The position numbers and the translations under genes are program-made. Below, one piece after another: positions 25,601 to 35,798 of a stretch of DNA of 64,000 nucleotides (the first letter of the stretch is position 1; each line of letters starts with the position of its first letter). Below the pieces are notes generated by a model. That model ran no database searches. It was given only the letters and a program-made list of their open reading frames with translations, and was not told the origin of the DNA. Source of the DNA: Flectonema sp. DT1601 (lineage: Eukaryota > Euglenozoa > Diplonemea > Diplonemida > Diplonemidae); the NCBI GenBank assembly GCA_964019425.1, contig OZ025809.1:558001-622000 (forward strand), given 5' to 3'.

Positions 25601-26816
25601 GTTTTCTTTTCTCGTCCAGCTCTCCTCGTAGTTTTTCAATTTCTGAGGCTGTCTTTTGTTTTAAAGTGTCTTGCTCATATTGAAGTTTCCATTCTCGGGT
25701 TTCAGCTTCACGCTGCTTTTGGTGCATAGCTGATTCTAACTCACGCTTTTCCCTTTCTAATCTTTCCTGGAATGATAATCGTTCGCGTCTTTCACTGTCG
25801 TAGTCGTTGCGTAACTTGTCGCATTCTTTTTCTTTTTGTCTAGTGAGGCGTTTGTTTTCCTCTTTTGCTTCCTCTAGTTGAGCTACAAGTGTCACCTTGT
25901 CTTGTCTGAGAGATGAGATTTCAGCTGACAGGAAACTATTTTCACGAGAGCCTGCGGTATCAGATATGTGAGAATCCTGATCGATACGATCTTCTAGTAT
26001 TCGACGAGTTTCTTTACGTTCTTGTCTATCTCTGGCAATTTCTTGCCACATTCTCTGCATTTCATCAGTTTGTCGTCTGGAGATTTCATCCAGTCTGTCT
26101 AACACAACTCGGTGGCTTCGCCTTTCCTTTTCAGAATCATCTAGTTTTATCCTTTCTGCGACTCTTAGCCTTTCCGTGTACTTCTCTTTCTCATCATTGA
26201 GCTCTCTCTCTCGTTCCATATCACGTCTGTGGAAGTTTGCTCGAAGTGACTCACATTCTTCTTCGTGATGTTTCCATTTTTCAATGCGAGAGTCTTCAGC
26301 TTCGATGCTGGTTTTGAGGAGTTGATCGAAAGCTGCCTTCGCAACTTTTGACTTGTCGACTTCTAATGATCGAGCGAGGTCTTGAATTCTGTCCAGATCG
26401 ATGTCAGTTTTGTGTCGTCTCCGTTCTTCTCGTTCGAGACGTCGATCGCGTTGTTCTGCAGCAGTTGCCATAGCTCTAGATTCTAAGATTAAAGCTTGTT
26501 GTTGAATAGATGATAGAGGATCTGATTCATGAGTCTCTGACCAAACACCATAAGTAAGAGGTGCTTCAGTTGGTGATCCCATTCCTGCTCCCAACAATAC
26601 TCTTGGTGATGATAATGATGTTTCTAATGAAGCTCTTAAATCTGATGGTCGTCGTCTCAGTACTAAAGGCTCTTCTGATAATGGACTGAACCCATTCCTA
26701 ATATTTGACATCATCGAAACGGGTGACTTCACACTAGCTCCGTGGTCTAAGCTCATCATCGGTTTGATAGAATTCGAAGAAAAAGTTTTACAAAGCGGTG
26801 ATATACTATCACTCAT
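22694..26816 (-). CDS. long coiled-coil protein with two W-rich NG-PVWE-type C-terminal repeats
   Basis: Two exons (26816-22857 and 22780-22694) give about 1,348 residues. I start at the ATG at 26816 (MSDSIS); the upstream in-frame codon at 26837 is GTG. Residues about 110-930 are an almost unbroken Lys/Glu/Arg/Gln/Leu coiled coil. Two related segments follow (about 950-1030 and 1080-1150), with NGLYEL, WMYSSKRESWRLTD, NGWPVWELP and RWVYNTVDGAWQITDD. I recall such Trp-rich segments from predicted proteins of various protists, but no function is known to me. A DTWQSGKV segment and a final coiled coil (about 1190-1348) close the protein. The last exon (KILCDLYEEKPK...) continues the coil in frame after a 76-nt intron. 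Likely a cytoskeletal or scaffold protein, by inference only. Confidence 0.8.
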
Positions 26817-27084
26817 ATTGAATGGTCGGCACCCCACAAGGGGGGTGATGTTCTGTACCAGATAGTATTAATTTGATTAAATAACTACGACAAAAAACAA
26901 CAACAAAAAAAAAGATGCCCAAATGGAAATATGAGCCACCCATGAGTTAGAATATAAGTTTCATAACAAAATAATACACTAAATCAAAGCTAGTATGAGT
27001 TTGCTGTAAGGAAATGCACTCAAGGAAAACAGTAAGCTTATTTGTATTACAATGTAAAATATAAAAGTAAAAAGTTAACTGTTT

Positions 27085-27119
27085 GATTGTAAGTTAAAGA
27101 ACGTGCTTAACTTACAATC
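27085..27119. other. perfect 13-bp stem, 9-nt loop
   Basis: GATTGTAAGTTAA at 27085-27097 pairs exactly with TTAACTTACAATC at 27107-27119 around the loop AGAACGTGC. It could be a terminator-like or processing hairpin, part of a structured RNA, or the ends of a tiny foldback element. Confidence 0.8.
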
Positions 27120-27283
27120 GAGAGTACCTCTTTACCTCTATTCTCATCATCAGTTATGGTGTAGAAATAGGTCAGTCAACTATTGTGACTGAGTCACCCG
27201 AGATTTGACCAGGGGGATAGTAGTTTTGATATTATAAAACACAAACTGGGTAACATCATATTCACACAAACAATCACTACTTG

Positions 27284-27307
27284 GTTGGAGTTCTGATTAA
27301 CTCCAAC
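27284..27307. other. perfect 9-bp stem, 6-nt loop
   Basis: GTTGGAGTT at 27284-27292 pairs exactly with AACTCCAAC at 27299-27307. It lies in the same spacer as two other perfect hairpins. Confidence 0.75.
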
Positions 27308-27460
27308 AGAACTACGAGGCAACAACATCGTAAGTAGCTGACGAGACATCCTGAGAATAGTTTAGTTTAGTTAGCAAAATACAAACTGATGACTACGAGG
27401 GGTCTGGGTAGCCCGCATCAGTAAGGACCCAATCGCGAAGATTGTAGTTTCATAGTATTG

Positions 27461-27483
27461 GCTGGAAGTGATCGACTTCCAGC
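27461..27483. other. perfect 9-bp stem, 5-nt loop
   Basis: GCTGGAAGT at 27461-27469 pairs exactly with ACTTCCAGC at 27475-27483 around GATCG. It is the third perfect hairpin within 400 bases. Confidence 0.75.
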
Positions 27484-28021
27484 ATCCACCTTGCCCAGAG
27501 GCTAACAGGTTGTAAACAACTAAAGAAAATAAAAGAGAAATGATCTGGGAGTGGGGGGAAGGTGAAAAAAATAAAAAATCTTCTTTCTTTCATAATATTA
27601 TACATCTTTCTTTATAATACAACCACATGCTCTATGCCCACACTCCACGAAAGAAAATATAAAAAGATTTTGGAAAGGAAAGGTAAAAAAAATTGGTGAC
27701 CACAAAATCAACTAATCCACCGATCGAGGGGTGTTACGTGCTTGTTTGCTGTACGGGACACAAAAAAAAAAAGAGGAAAATCCATATGATAATATGAACC
27801 ACAACGGAATAAGAACAACGCCTCTAAAAGAACGACGAGTTTTCCCGTACCGAACTAACTGGTCAGTGCCAGCTTCGAACGAGATGAACTAAAAAACACC
27901 GAGAAAATGAGAGGAAAAAACGCGTTTTAAAAAAAAGAATTAAAGCAAACAGAACGAGCTTTTGAAACAGATCACCAAATAAGTGACAACATCAACACAC
28001 GAATAGTATACATAAAAAGTG

Positions 28022-30901
28022 TTATAGAAAGTCAAAGTACTGAGGTGTTGCAACGTAGCCTTTAACACACTCAGAACCAGAGCAGCTGATTTCAAGTAGT
28101 CTTCCAGAGAGTTTAGATTGATCGAGGGTTATTATACCTTTCTCAATGAATAGTATCCAGGCTTCATTCTGATCCCTGAAGGGATTCATAACCGCTGCAT
28201 TCTCAAAAACATACATCCATTCTTCGGTATCTGACTCTACAGGAGGTCCAAGTTGCATTATAAATGTAACGGGTAACTTTTTTAAATTGAGGTGATCAAT
28301 AATTTGAGTATGGTACATGTCAAGTTGGTTTCCAAAAACTGAAGGAATCAAAATCCTTGTATCGTAATGTTTATTTAACAACATTAACGCAACAGCCTGA
28401 GGTACAACTACTGATAAGTTATCAAATTGTCGGACACCTGCTCCTCCGTAAAGTCCAACTTGAGCATTACCCGTTGATATACCAATGTGAGCATCTACAT
28501 TAATGCCGGATAAGGATTCCGTGAGTGTGTATGATGCTGAAGCAGCAAGTTTTGCATGGAATGCTCTGTCAGAAGCGGTATTCCATCCTGCGATTATTCT
28601 GTCTCCGCTTATGCTTTGAATTACGCCAGCATTTTGTTCAATAATAGAATTACACATTTCTAAGTACTTACCGTGACAAGTTTCTGATTTGATTCTGATG
28701 AGATGATCCCTGCTATTGATTGCCACGATGCTGATTCGTTTTGTTTTTGAAAAGTTTCGTTGTTTGTGATTGTTTACAGTACTGCTACGTGAAGTCATCG
28801 ATTCCTCAGACACAGTTCGCATAAGTTCACCCTCATCGTCATCATGAACAACAGCTAGAAGTGTTTTCGGCATAAAATCCATATAATACTTCATTTGCTG
28901 GACTATTTTGATAAAAGCAGCTTGCACATTATTCGGATTTTCTAAACCTTTTAAATACTCCAAATCAGACAACCTCAATTCGACAACTGCCAACGAGCAT
29001 TCTTCAGCTATCTTATTAGTGTTATATAACTTTCGTAACCTACGATTAGCTTCTGTATATTTCCATAATATCGGTATGACTACAATACAAAACGAACCGA
29101 TTGATAAAAGAATTATCATTAACTTATTATAACCTTCCTCGTGTGCAATGTGAGTACAATCGTCATAGTTGCTTAGAGGTTGCCATGTGCCTTCAGGACA
29201 TGTTTCGCAGTCGCTCCATTCAGGGATGTATTTGCTGTACTCATCACAGTCGTCTGCTGTTTTATTTAATAAATTTAAATAAGTTCCTTCTGTAACTCGA
29301 ACTGATGAATTTTTTAGGTGAGGAGTGTATCCCGTACTGTTTCTCAAGTAGTTTATAACAATCTCATCCGTCGTGTATGTTGAACATACCAACGATCCAG
29401 GTACGTGATCAGCAAAGTATTCACCAAAACCATCACCTCCACTAATTAGAAAGTCAGATATTGCTACTGTGTATATCCTTCTCCTTGATATAGGAAGGTA
29501 TTGGTTAAGGAAAGGGTCAAGTACTGATATGGAAACAACTCGTTGACCAACTGGTAACTTTGTATTATAAGTAAATGTGATACCACTCACTTGAAGGTAT
29601 CCACCAGCTGATATTGATTGGTTAAGGGATCCATTCGTAGATAGGAATGACAATCCTTGATCTAATATTCTCATCAGGGCTGGTCCTGTTACAGAAAGAG
29701 TACAGACGTGTCCTCCAAATGGAAGAGCCGTCCAGATATCGTCTCGGCGGATGATTCCTGCGTTCCATCCATCTCCTCGGAATGATCCGCCGTTACAAAG
29801 TGCTATTTCTGTTCGCATCCTTTCTCTCATTGATTCAGTTCCTAAGACCCCCATCATGCATTCTCGTTCACGACATGGAGCATCAACAAAGTTATTAATA
29901 CTTTGTGCTTGTGAATATTCCATTTTCGAACGCGACATGCCGATGATGAAATTATTACGGCTGGCTTCATCCATACGATCTTGAACCCAATCAAGGCTGG
30001 ATAAAAACACGTCGCTCGTTGAATCTGGTGCTGACCTCAGCGATATAGAACTTAGTTCCATAGCCCATGATGGATTACTAGCGTCTGGGGGATGCAGTTG
30101 TAAGTCTACGAGGCTGTAGGTCCTACTGACGAAGTAAAAAGAGGTGTTGTTTACCATCACAGCATCTCCAGGCATGACAGAGGTTATTACAACATCAATA
30201 TCTAATGATGAAAAACGAGAAATTAAGGTATCTGTCTCACCAGATTTACTCACAACGATACAAATGATAATATCCGCTCCCTCATCTCGTAAATCTGATG
30301 TGATGTATGGGACGATTTTTACTGCGTCTAACGGTGGCACTACTTTAGAAGCGTGTGGTTCCCAAACACACAGAAATCCAATCGCGAAACCTCCAACAGT
30401 CTTTGTGAATGAAGTGACGTACTTGTCTATTAAGAAAGGAAAGAAGTCATTCGCAGGATAGTTCGAAAGTAATATTTTAACGGTCGATTTTTCTAAGAAT
30501 GATCTGAGCTCTTCAGTAGAAGAAGTGCTTCTTGCCTTCGCGAGAGTGTAATCTTCCGGAATGATAAAAAAATCTGTTTCCATTTTATCCCATGCCATAG
30601 TGTTTAGAAGTTGTCCCACAGGATGTGATCTTATCAATCTGCTATTGGTGTCTGGGGTAGTGAATGACACCACTCCCCTTGATTGTTGTCTTAGCTTACT
30701 CAACCAAGAATTCACAACAGGAAACCCTCCAAAACACTTCGAAGCATTCCAACCACAAACACTGCCTACTCCGAATCTTCCGTGAGGTTCAACAGGAGCA
30801 AGCTCTGCTAAGATGCCTAATATTCTTATTGGTTTCTTAGTACTTGCATCAACCTCAATAATTAAAGCAACAAGAAGTAATGAAAAAATAATATTTTTCA
30901 T
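28022..30901 (-). CDS. 5'-nucleotidase-like ectodomain + TM + cyclase-like domain, probably catalytically dead in both
   Basis: A single exon of 959 residues. A signal peptide (1-19) leads into a region related to metallophosphatase/5'-nucleotidases. The 5'-nucleotidase C-terminal domain is clear (about 365-510): NGGSFRG, LPFGGH, GGYLQVSGITFTYN and ISDFLISGGDGFG. The N-terminal half, by contrast, lacks the ND.HG, GD and GNHE metal motifs, so phosphatase activity is doubtful. A Cys-rich juxtamembrane stretch (CETCPEGTW) and one membrane segment (about 597-620) follow. The cytoplasmic part (about 722-885) resembles class III cyclases (SISGDRIIAGW, HIGISTGNAQVGLYG) but has VAINSRD where the first metal Asp is expected. 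It may act as a receptor or as a regulatory partner of the active cyclase encoded 7 kb away. This is inference. Confidence 0.82.
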   Translation of the reverse strand: MKNIIFSLLLVALIIEVDASTKKPIRILGILAELAPVEPHGRFGVGSVCGWNASKCFGGFPVVNSWLSKLRQQSRGVVSFTTPDTNSRLIRSHPVGQLLNTMAWDKMETDFFIIPEDYTLAKARSTSSTEELRSFLEKSTVKILLSNYPANDFFPFLIDKYVTSFTKTVGGFAIGFLCVWEPHASKVVPPLDAVKIVPYITSDLRDEGADIIICIVVSKSGETDTLISRFSSLDIDVVITSVMPGDAVMVNNTSFYFVSRTYSLVDLQLHPPDASNPSWAMELSSISLRSAPDSTSDVFLSSLDWVQDRMDEASRNNFIIGMSRSKMEYSQAQSINNFVDAPCRERECMMGVLGTESMRERMRTEIALCNGGSFRGDGWNAGIIRRDDIWTALPFGGHVCTLSVTGPALMRILDQGLSFLSTNGSLNQSISAGGYLQVSGITFTYNTKLPVGQRVVSISVLDPFLNQYLPISRRRIYTVAISDFLISGGDGFGEYFADHVPGSLVCSTYTTDEIVINYLRNSTGYTPHLKNSSVRVTEGTYLNLLNKTADDCDEYSKYIPEWSDCETCPEGTWQPLSNYDDCTHIAHEEGYNKLMIILLSIGSFCIVVIPILWKYTEANRRLRKLYNTNKIAEECSLAVVELRLSDLEYLKGLENPNNVQAAFIKIVQQMKYYMDFMPKTLLAVVHDDDEGELMRTVSEESMTSRSSTVNNHKQRNFSKTKRISIVAINSRDHLIRIKSETCHGKYLEMCNSIIEQNAGVIQSISGDRIIAGWNTASDRAFHAKLAASASYTLTESLSGINVDAHIGISTGNAQVGLYGGAGVRQFDNLSVVVPQAVALMLLNKHYDTRILIPSVFGNQLDMYHTQIIDHLNLKKLPVTFIMQLGPPVESDTEEWMYVFENAAVMNPFRDQNEAWILFIEKGIITLDQSKLSGRLLEISCSGSECVKGYVATPQYFDFL

Positions 30902-31071
30902 ACTAGTTGGAAGTGTTGTGTGACCATATAGTGTTTTTGTTTGTCTATTTTTATTTATTTTTAGCTACAGTAAAATACAGTAATTAGGATTAGAAATTGA
31001 GGATTTTTGGCAGAAGTTATAACCTGAATTCAGGAATAGGTGCACATCATAAATGATATGTAGTTTTCTGG

Positions 31072-31106
<35 letters not shown>

Positions 31107-31627
31107 TAATAACTGTTCAGCACATCAAGTTTTTTTTGCTTGTTCCAAAACGTAATAGTTGTTCCGTTTCCTTTTCATTCACACAGCAGCAGGGGTAATT
31201 AAATAAATAACAAGTTGTTCTACTTTGTCTACCAAAAAAGAGTATGTACCCACCCCACCCCACCCCACACTAAAACGTAAGATATGGAGAATTAATTTAA
31301 TATGTTCTCTTCCATAAAACACTTGTGTCGGAGGGAGTTAATTGTTTATAAACATCCTCATATTATTATTGTCATAATATAATTTAAACAATCTTCTAAG
31401 GATACAGTGACTATGGTGATGCTTATCTTAGCCTTTTGTTCAGGGGGGGTTTACTGTTCGAGTTTGTACGTAAAATACGAATGTATTGTATCATAAACAA
31501 CATAACCATAAGTTAACATTAGTTTTTTGATACAGTGACTAAGGTGGTGGTGGGGGGTTTTTTTCCATCGCTTTTCCAATTCATAAACACGTTAGTTACT
31601 ATGAGTTTTTGTATTGTTTTTTTGTTA

Positions 31628-31660
<33 letters not shown>

Positions 31661-31880
31661 CCGCAACACTCAGCCAGTTATGTACCGTAGTACAGGATTA
31701 TCATGTTACTAAAGAAAAAAAAAGAAAAAAAAAGAAAAAAAAAGGATCTCTCTCATTGTTATACGCAAATAGCGTTCATCAATCTCAGAGAAAAAAGGGT
31801 AAAAAATGATAACCTTATAAAAGGCAACCTTATAATTGGAAATAATAAAAAAAAAAATAATAATAATAATATAAAAAATC
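30902..31880. other. intergenic spacer with long A runs
   Basis: No supported gene. A runs lie near 31073-31101 and 31628-31658. A C-rich CCCACCCCACCCCAC stretch is at about 31252. It forms the 5' flank of the 5'-nucleotidase/cyclase gene and the 3' flank of the DUF3754 gene. Confidence 0.45.
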
Positions 31881-33326
31881 TCACTTTAGTGTGATTCCAT
31901 TAAGGTGTTTGGTAGGAACCTTTTCATTCCACTGTTTTGGTGTTTTTATAATGTGGTATCTATCACCTCTGACTTCCTTTGCAATAAGTTCTAGTGAAAC
32001 AAGTTTTTCAATTGCGTCATCGATATCAAAGTTTAGTGACATTGAAAATGAACGCAACAGGAACGCCTCCGCCTGATTGTCAATTTCTTCAGCAGTTGAT
32101 GGACCACACACCCAGAGAAAGAAGTAAGCGATTAACAGTTCTTTAAGTTCTTGGTTCTTAACGTCGTCTGCTAGTTGTGAGATAACCGGAATACCAGTAG
32201 CAGTATTATGTCGTTGAACCCATTCTCTTGTTTGTTCCATGTAGAGGACTCTGAGATTTTTATATGTTGTAACTAACGCTGATAATTGTCTTCCAATCAC
32301 CACAACTAATATCTGAAGAAGCATCAAACCACTTCCTTCTGCCTCACCGCTGAACAGAGAGTTTAGGGTTAATAAAATTACTACAATTGCTGCAATTATC
32401 ATCCCTCCAACTGTAAGTGTGTCTAAAGGTCTGAGACTGATATCTTTATATGGCATTGCACCATCTAAATCTCCGTATGGAACATTTCGGAAAAGCTCTA
32501 TTTCAACGCTACTGTTGTTTTTATTTTCTGATTTATCAGTTTGGTCATCTTGCGGTTTTTTTCTATTTCTTAAAATTTGTTCTACTTTTTTACAACCTGA
32601 AACGGCTGAATCACTCTTTGGATAGTGAAGTATGACGACATCTTGAAAAGTTGGTTCTCTGATTTCAATCTTTTTAAGTAAAACATTGAGAAGACCTTCT
32701 TTCTTAGCCACATCTTCAAGGCTGATTCTTCGTATGAGTTTATTGTGATTGACTGGGGGGATTGAACTTGACGATATTCGCGTAAATCGAAGGACCTTAG
32801 CCCAGATAACTTCCAAAATGAGATTTATTTTATCATCGATTAAAAGTCCTGTTTGTGTTACTTCACCACTTCCTCTGGTGAGAACCATTAGACGTTCTGC
32901 GAAGTGGGGAACTTGTGAAGTTGGATTTTTTGAAGGATAAGTGTTGTTGAACTCATCTTGATAAAAGGTTTTTAGAATATCACCGTCGAGTTTATCCCAA
33001 TTTACATCACATGGAAACTTAAAACTATATCTGCCAGACATCGCGTCATCGTACTCATCACCTCCAAGAAGTTCGTATTGCCCTGCATGCAAGAGTTGAA
33101 TAATGTCCTTTAGAAAATTATTATCATTTTCAGTCGAGTGGGTTGAATGTTTCTCCAATCCTCTTCGAATCCTACAAGTCATTTCATCATAATAAACTCC
33201 AACAACTATTTGAAGGCTTCTCGACATTCCAATAAACTCATCAGCGCATTTTGTCAACAAACACATCTCAGAAACCAAATCATCAACTCCAATTGGAAGG
33301 AAAGTGTTTCGAGTATCCACTTCCAT
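31881..33326 (-). CDS. DUF3754 / TMEM143-like membrane protein
   Basis: A single exon of 481 residues with its ATG at 33326. The family resemblance rests on the central FQDVVILHYPK segment, the LRPLDTLTVGG turn into a membrane hairpin (about 305-330 and 345-370), and the later ELKELLIAYFFLW motif with acidic surroundings, as I remember them from DUF3754 proteins of plants, algae and mitochondrial TMEM143. The N-terminal ~250 residues are soluble and the C-terminal ~100 residues look like a winged-helix-type soluble segment. The biochemical function of the family is not established. There is no obvious signal peptide. Confidence 0.72.
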   Translation of the reverse strand: MEVDTRNTFLPIGVDDLVSEMCLLTKCADEFIGMSRSLQIVVGVYYDEMTCRIRRGLEKHSTHSTENDNNFLKDIIQLLHAGQYELLGGDEYDDAMSGRYSFKFPCDVNWDKLDGDILKTFYQDEFNNTYPSKNPTSQVPHFAERLMVLTRGSGEVTQTGLLIDDKINLILEVIWAKVLRFTRISSSSIPPVNHNKLIRRISLEDVAKKEGLLNVLLKKIEIREPTFQDVVILHYPKSDSAVSGCKKVEQILRNRKKPQDDQTDKSENKNNSSVEIELFRNVPYGDLDGAMPYKDISLRPLDTLTVGGMIIAAIVVILLTLNSLFSGEAEGSGLMLLQILVVVIGRQLSALVTTYKNLRVLYMEQTREWVQRHNTATGIPVISQLADDVKNQELKELLIAYFFLWVCGPSTAEEIDNQAEAFLLRSFSMSLNFDIDDAIEKLVSLELIAKEVRGDRYHIIKTPKQWNEKVPTKHLNGITLK

Positions 33327-33763
33327 AGTTTGTAAGGGAGGAAAGGAGGACTATTTCTGTAGATTTTTTTTTTTTAAAATGTAAAAAAAAAATTAAAATA
33401 CCAGTACGAAAAAAACAACAACAACACAATAATAGACATTATATCAACGAAAAACAATTCAGATATAAAAGCTTCTATATATTTTTGTTGATCGCTGACA
33501 GTATTACTGAACAGTACAACAACATTTTTTTGACATAAATAAATAAACTGCTCTTAATCTGAATTGATTTCTTCTCCGACTTCGTCGGTGCAAAAAAATA
33601 GGAAAAGAAAAAAAAAGATACAACAAAAAAAAGAAAAACATAATGTTTTTTTATCGCAATAAAGTACAGATACAATTCTATCTAGGGGGACTAATGGTTG
33701 TTATAAACCATACGTATCGAGATGGCAGAGTTAATGTTAATCTAGGTAGCCATGACTTTATTG
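33327..33763. other. short spacer carrying a family A repeat
   Basis: No ORF of interest. About a third of the spacer is repeat family A, copy 2 (33451-33598). The rest is A-rich flank of the DUF3754 gene. Confidence 0.5.
33451..33598 (+). repeat. repeat family A, copy 2
   Basis: It starts AACAATTCAGATA, contains TTGATCGCTGACAGTA, and ends AATCTGAATTG...TTTCTTCT with the hairpin CCGACTTCGTCGG followed by TGC and an A run. Confidence 0.8.
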
Positions 33764-34108
33764 TTATAGTGCAAAGTGTCCAGTTGGTGATATGGAGCAG
33801 CGATTGCTTAGTAAAATATGAATTTCTTCTCTGCTTGGAGATGCTTCAAATCGATTGGTCATTATTTCCCAACCTTGTCTTGAGTCACAACTCATACTAC
33901 TACCACTTCTCACAACATCATTACTGGGTGATACAAGAAGAGCATTCTCTAACCAGTATCTCCCCTCAGTTGATGCTACAGATGACGACCCCAATGATGG
34001 CGCTCTTACCGGAAGAGGACTCTTCTTCAACACCTGCATCGGATTAGGACTGTGAAAGTTATTTACAGCCAACGGTGATAATACCCGCTTTGGGGTAATG
34101 CTACTCAT
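33764..34108 (-). CDS. small Ser-rich protein or 3' exon of the bromodomain gene
   Basis: ATG at 34108 opens 114 residues with no homopolymer bias (MSSITPKRV at the start, RQGWEIMTNRF near the end). I do not recognise it. Two readings are possible: a small separate gene, or a further exon of the bromodomain-MRG gene, because that ORF ends within a donor-like GTGAGTAAA at about 34319 and an AAAAG/GC acceptor lies at about 34130, just before this ATG. A phase-1 splice between them would keep the frame. Transcript reads across 34100-34330 would decide. Confidence 0.45.
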   Translation of the reverse strand: MSSITPKRVLSPLAVNNFHSPNPMQVLKKSPLPVRAPSLGSSSVASTEGRYWLENALLVSPSNDVVRSGSSMSCDSRQGWEIMTNRFEASPSREEIHILLSNRCSISPTGHFAL

Positions 34109-34309
34109 CTTTTTTAGTAGTCGTCTGCCTTTTGGGAAGAAATAATAAATAAACTCTACAAGGGGAACAGGGTTACTCGAATAGCTGACGAAATAATTTA
34201 TTTTTCTTACTGACTTTAGAGATGAAGTAATTTTAAAAAAAAAATAATAAAGGAACAAAACAACACGACAGTAAGTCTTTTTTGTTGAATAAGACGGTTT
34301 TTAAATGCA

Positions 34310-35569
34310 TCATTTACTCACGTCATCTTCATCCTTCACTTTTGGCTGAAGTTCAGTTTTAAAATCTCTCCAACCAGTTGTGAACGTAGCCCAGTTCTTA
34401 TTTATGAATAAAAGAAGCTCTTGAGAAATTCTCAACACAGCTCTTGCTATTTTATAATCGGTAGATTTTTGAAGGTGAATAGGAAGGAGTGCTAAGAATC
34501 TAACTAAAAATATAACTGGATACACAGATGATAATGGTGTGTTATTCAAACGATGACGAAGACAATAGGACTCGTGAATTCTACGTTCTGCTGGATAGAG
34601 TAATAGACTACAGAATGAATGTTCAAAGTCCCGCATAATTCCATCTAAAGTCATGGTGAATGTTTTCTTTTCATCGTCTCTGTAGTAGTCACGTTTCTCT
34701 ATTCTTTTTTTAAATATTTTTACAACTAGGTTAGCAGTCCACACTCTCTCTTCGTCAATTCCCAGTGTAGCTCTAACCTCACTTAGAGAAGGGGAAGTAG
34801 AAAAATTACCAAGCGATTTTTGATCTCTTAGTAATCTGGTTCTCATTGCACCTTTTGGTATGAAATTGCATCCCAACCAGCACCCGGCTGATGTGAGAGG
34901 CTTCACTGTCGTTACTACCGGTTTTACTGCTTCTCGTTTTGGTCGTTTTATGTTATGAGTTTCCGTGACTGATGGAGGAGGGGAGTCTTTTTTTAATAGA
35001 ATTCTCTTAGCTGAGGTTTTATTGCTTGCTGTTGCCGGGGTTGGTGTAGGTGTACGACTACCTCCGACTCTCGGTGTTGGTGTTGAAGGAGAATGTGATG
35101 ACGTCTCTCTCATCAGAGGGTGAGTTTCTAAATGTCGTTTACCAATTCTACGAAGGTCATCAACTTGATCAGGGTAGATCTTTTCTTGTTTAGAAAATTC
35201 TAATCTTAAAGACGCTAACATAGTCTTTGCATCCCTCCATAAATTCTGACCGTACGTATCGTAAAGAGCGCCTTCGCCGTTGTACGTTCTGCAGTTTTTT
35301 ACCATTAATTCAATGTCTATTTCTAGTTCTTCAATCGAACAGTAGACGTCTCGAATATTTCTCGCAACAGTTTCCAAATCCATCGGATGTTTTACTTTTA
35401 ATTTATAATCAGGTAGGGAATAACTAGCTGGTGGATACGCGAATATATGTTCTTCTGATGATCTGTTTAGATCACGAACAGCTTTCGATAATCGTTCACA
35501 CAACCAACTTCGAAGTGCAGAAGTCATCGCGATTCTGTCTGTAATGAGTTCTCTTGTGTCTCGCCGCAT
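34310..35569 (-). CDS. bromodomain-MRG fusion chromatin protein
   Basis: About 419 residues. Residues ~15-115 form a bromodomain: YSLPDYKLKVKHPMDLETV (ZA loop) and NCRTYNGEGALYDTYG with the acetyl-lysine Asn. A basic, low-complexity linker with Thr-Pro repeats follows (~140-225). Residues ~230-410 resemble the MRG domain: a helix-rich segment with LLYPAERRIHESY, SSVYPVIFLVRFLALLP and a final LLLFINKNW. MRG proteins (Eaf3/MRG15) belong to NuA4-type acetyltransferase and Rpd3S-type deacetylase complexes and usually carry an N-terminal chromodomain. Here a bromodomain takes its place. Nuclear acetyl-histone reading within such a complex is the likely role, inferred from the domains. The C-terminus is uncertain because a donor-like GTGAGT overlaps the stop region. 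Confidence 0.75.
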   Translation of the reverse strand: MRRDTRELITDRIAMTSALRSWLCERLSKAVRDLNRSSEEHIFAYPPASYSLPDYKLKVKHPMDLETVARNIRDVYCSIEELEIDIELMVKNCRTYNGEGALYDTYGQNLWRDAKTMLASLRLEFSKQEKIYPDQVDDLRRIGKRHLETHPLMRETSSHSPSTPTPRVGGSRTPTPTPATASNKTSAKRILLKKDSPPPSVTETHNIKRPKREAVKPVVTTVKPLTSAGCWLGCNFIPKGAMRTRLLRDQKSLGNFSTSPSLSEVRATLGIDEERVWTANLVVKIFKKRIEKRDYYRDDEKKTFTMTLDGIMRDFEHSFCSLLLYPAERRIHESYCLRHRLNNTPLSSVYPVIFLVRFLALLPIHLQKSTDYKIARAVLRISQELLLFINKNWATFTTGWRDFKTELQPKVKDEDDVSK

Positions 35570-35798
35570 TGTTTATGAAAAAAAATTATATTCGGCAACC
35601 TGTTGAAATATGTATTGACGTGTCGACATAATACAAAAGTCACATACAGAACATAAATACTAGTCGCAAAGTACACATCCCAAACTTAGTACGAATCCCT
35701 CTGTAAAGAGTTGCCTCCGTGTAAATGAGAAGGGGGAAAAAAAAAAAAAAGAAAAAAGAAAGAAATCGGCTAACCATAATAATACCACTAGAAACCCA

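Larger units (their letters stand above)
26817..28021. other. intergenic spacer with a cluster of perfect stem-loops
   Basis: No ORF. Three perfect inverted repeats lie between 27085 and 27483 (listed separately), with a smaller one at 27185-27197 (GTGAC-TGA-GTCAC). The rest is A-rich sequence. It is the 5' flank of the coiled-coil gene and the 3' flank of the 5'-nucleotidase/cyclase gene. Confidence 0.5.

Noticed and set aside
26835-26837. Start of the coiled-coil protein at 26837
   Set aside because: The codon there is GTG. The first in-frame ATG is at 26816.
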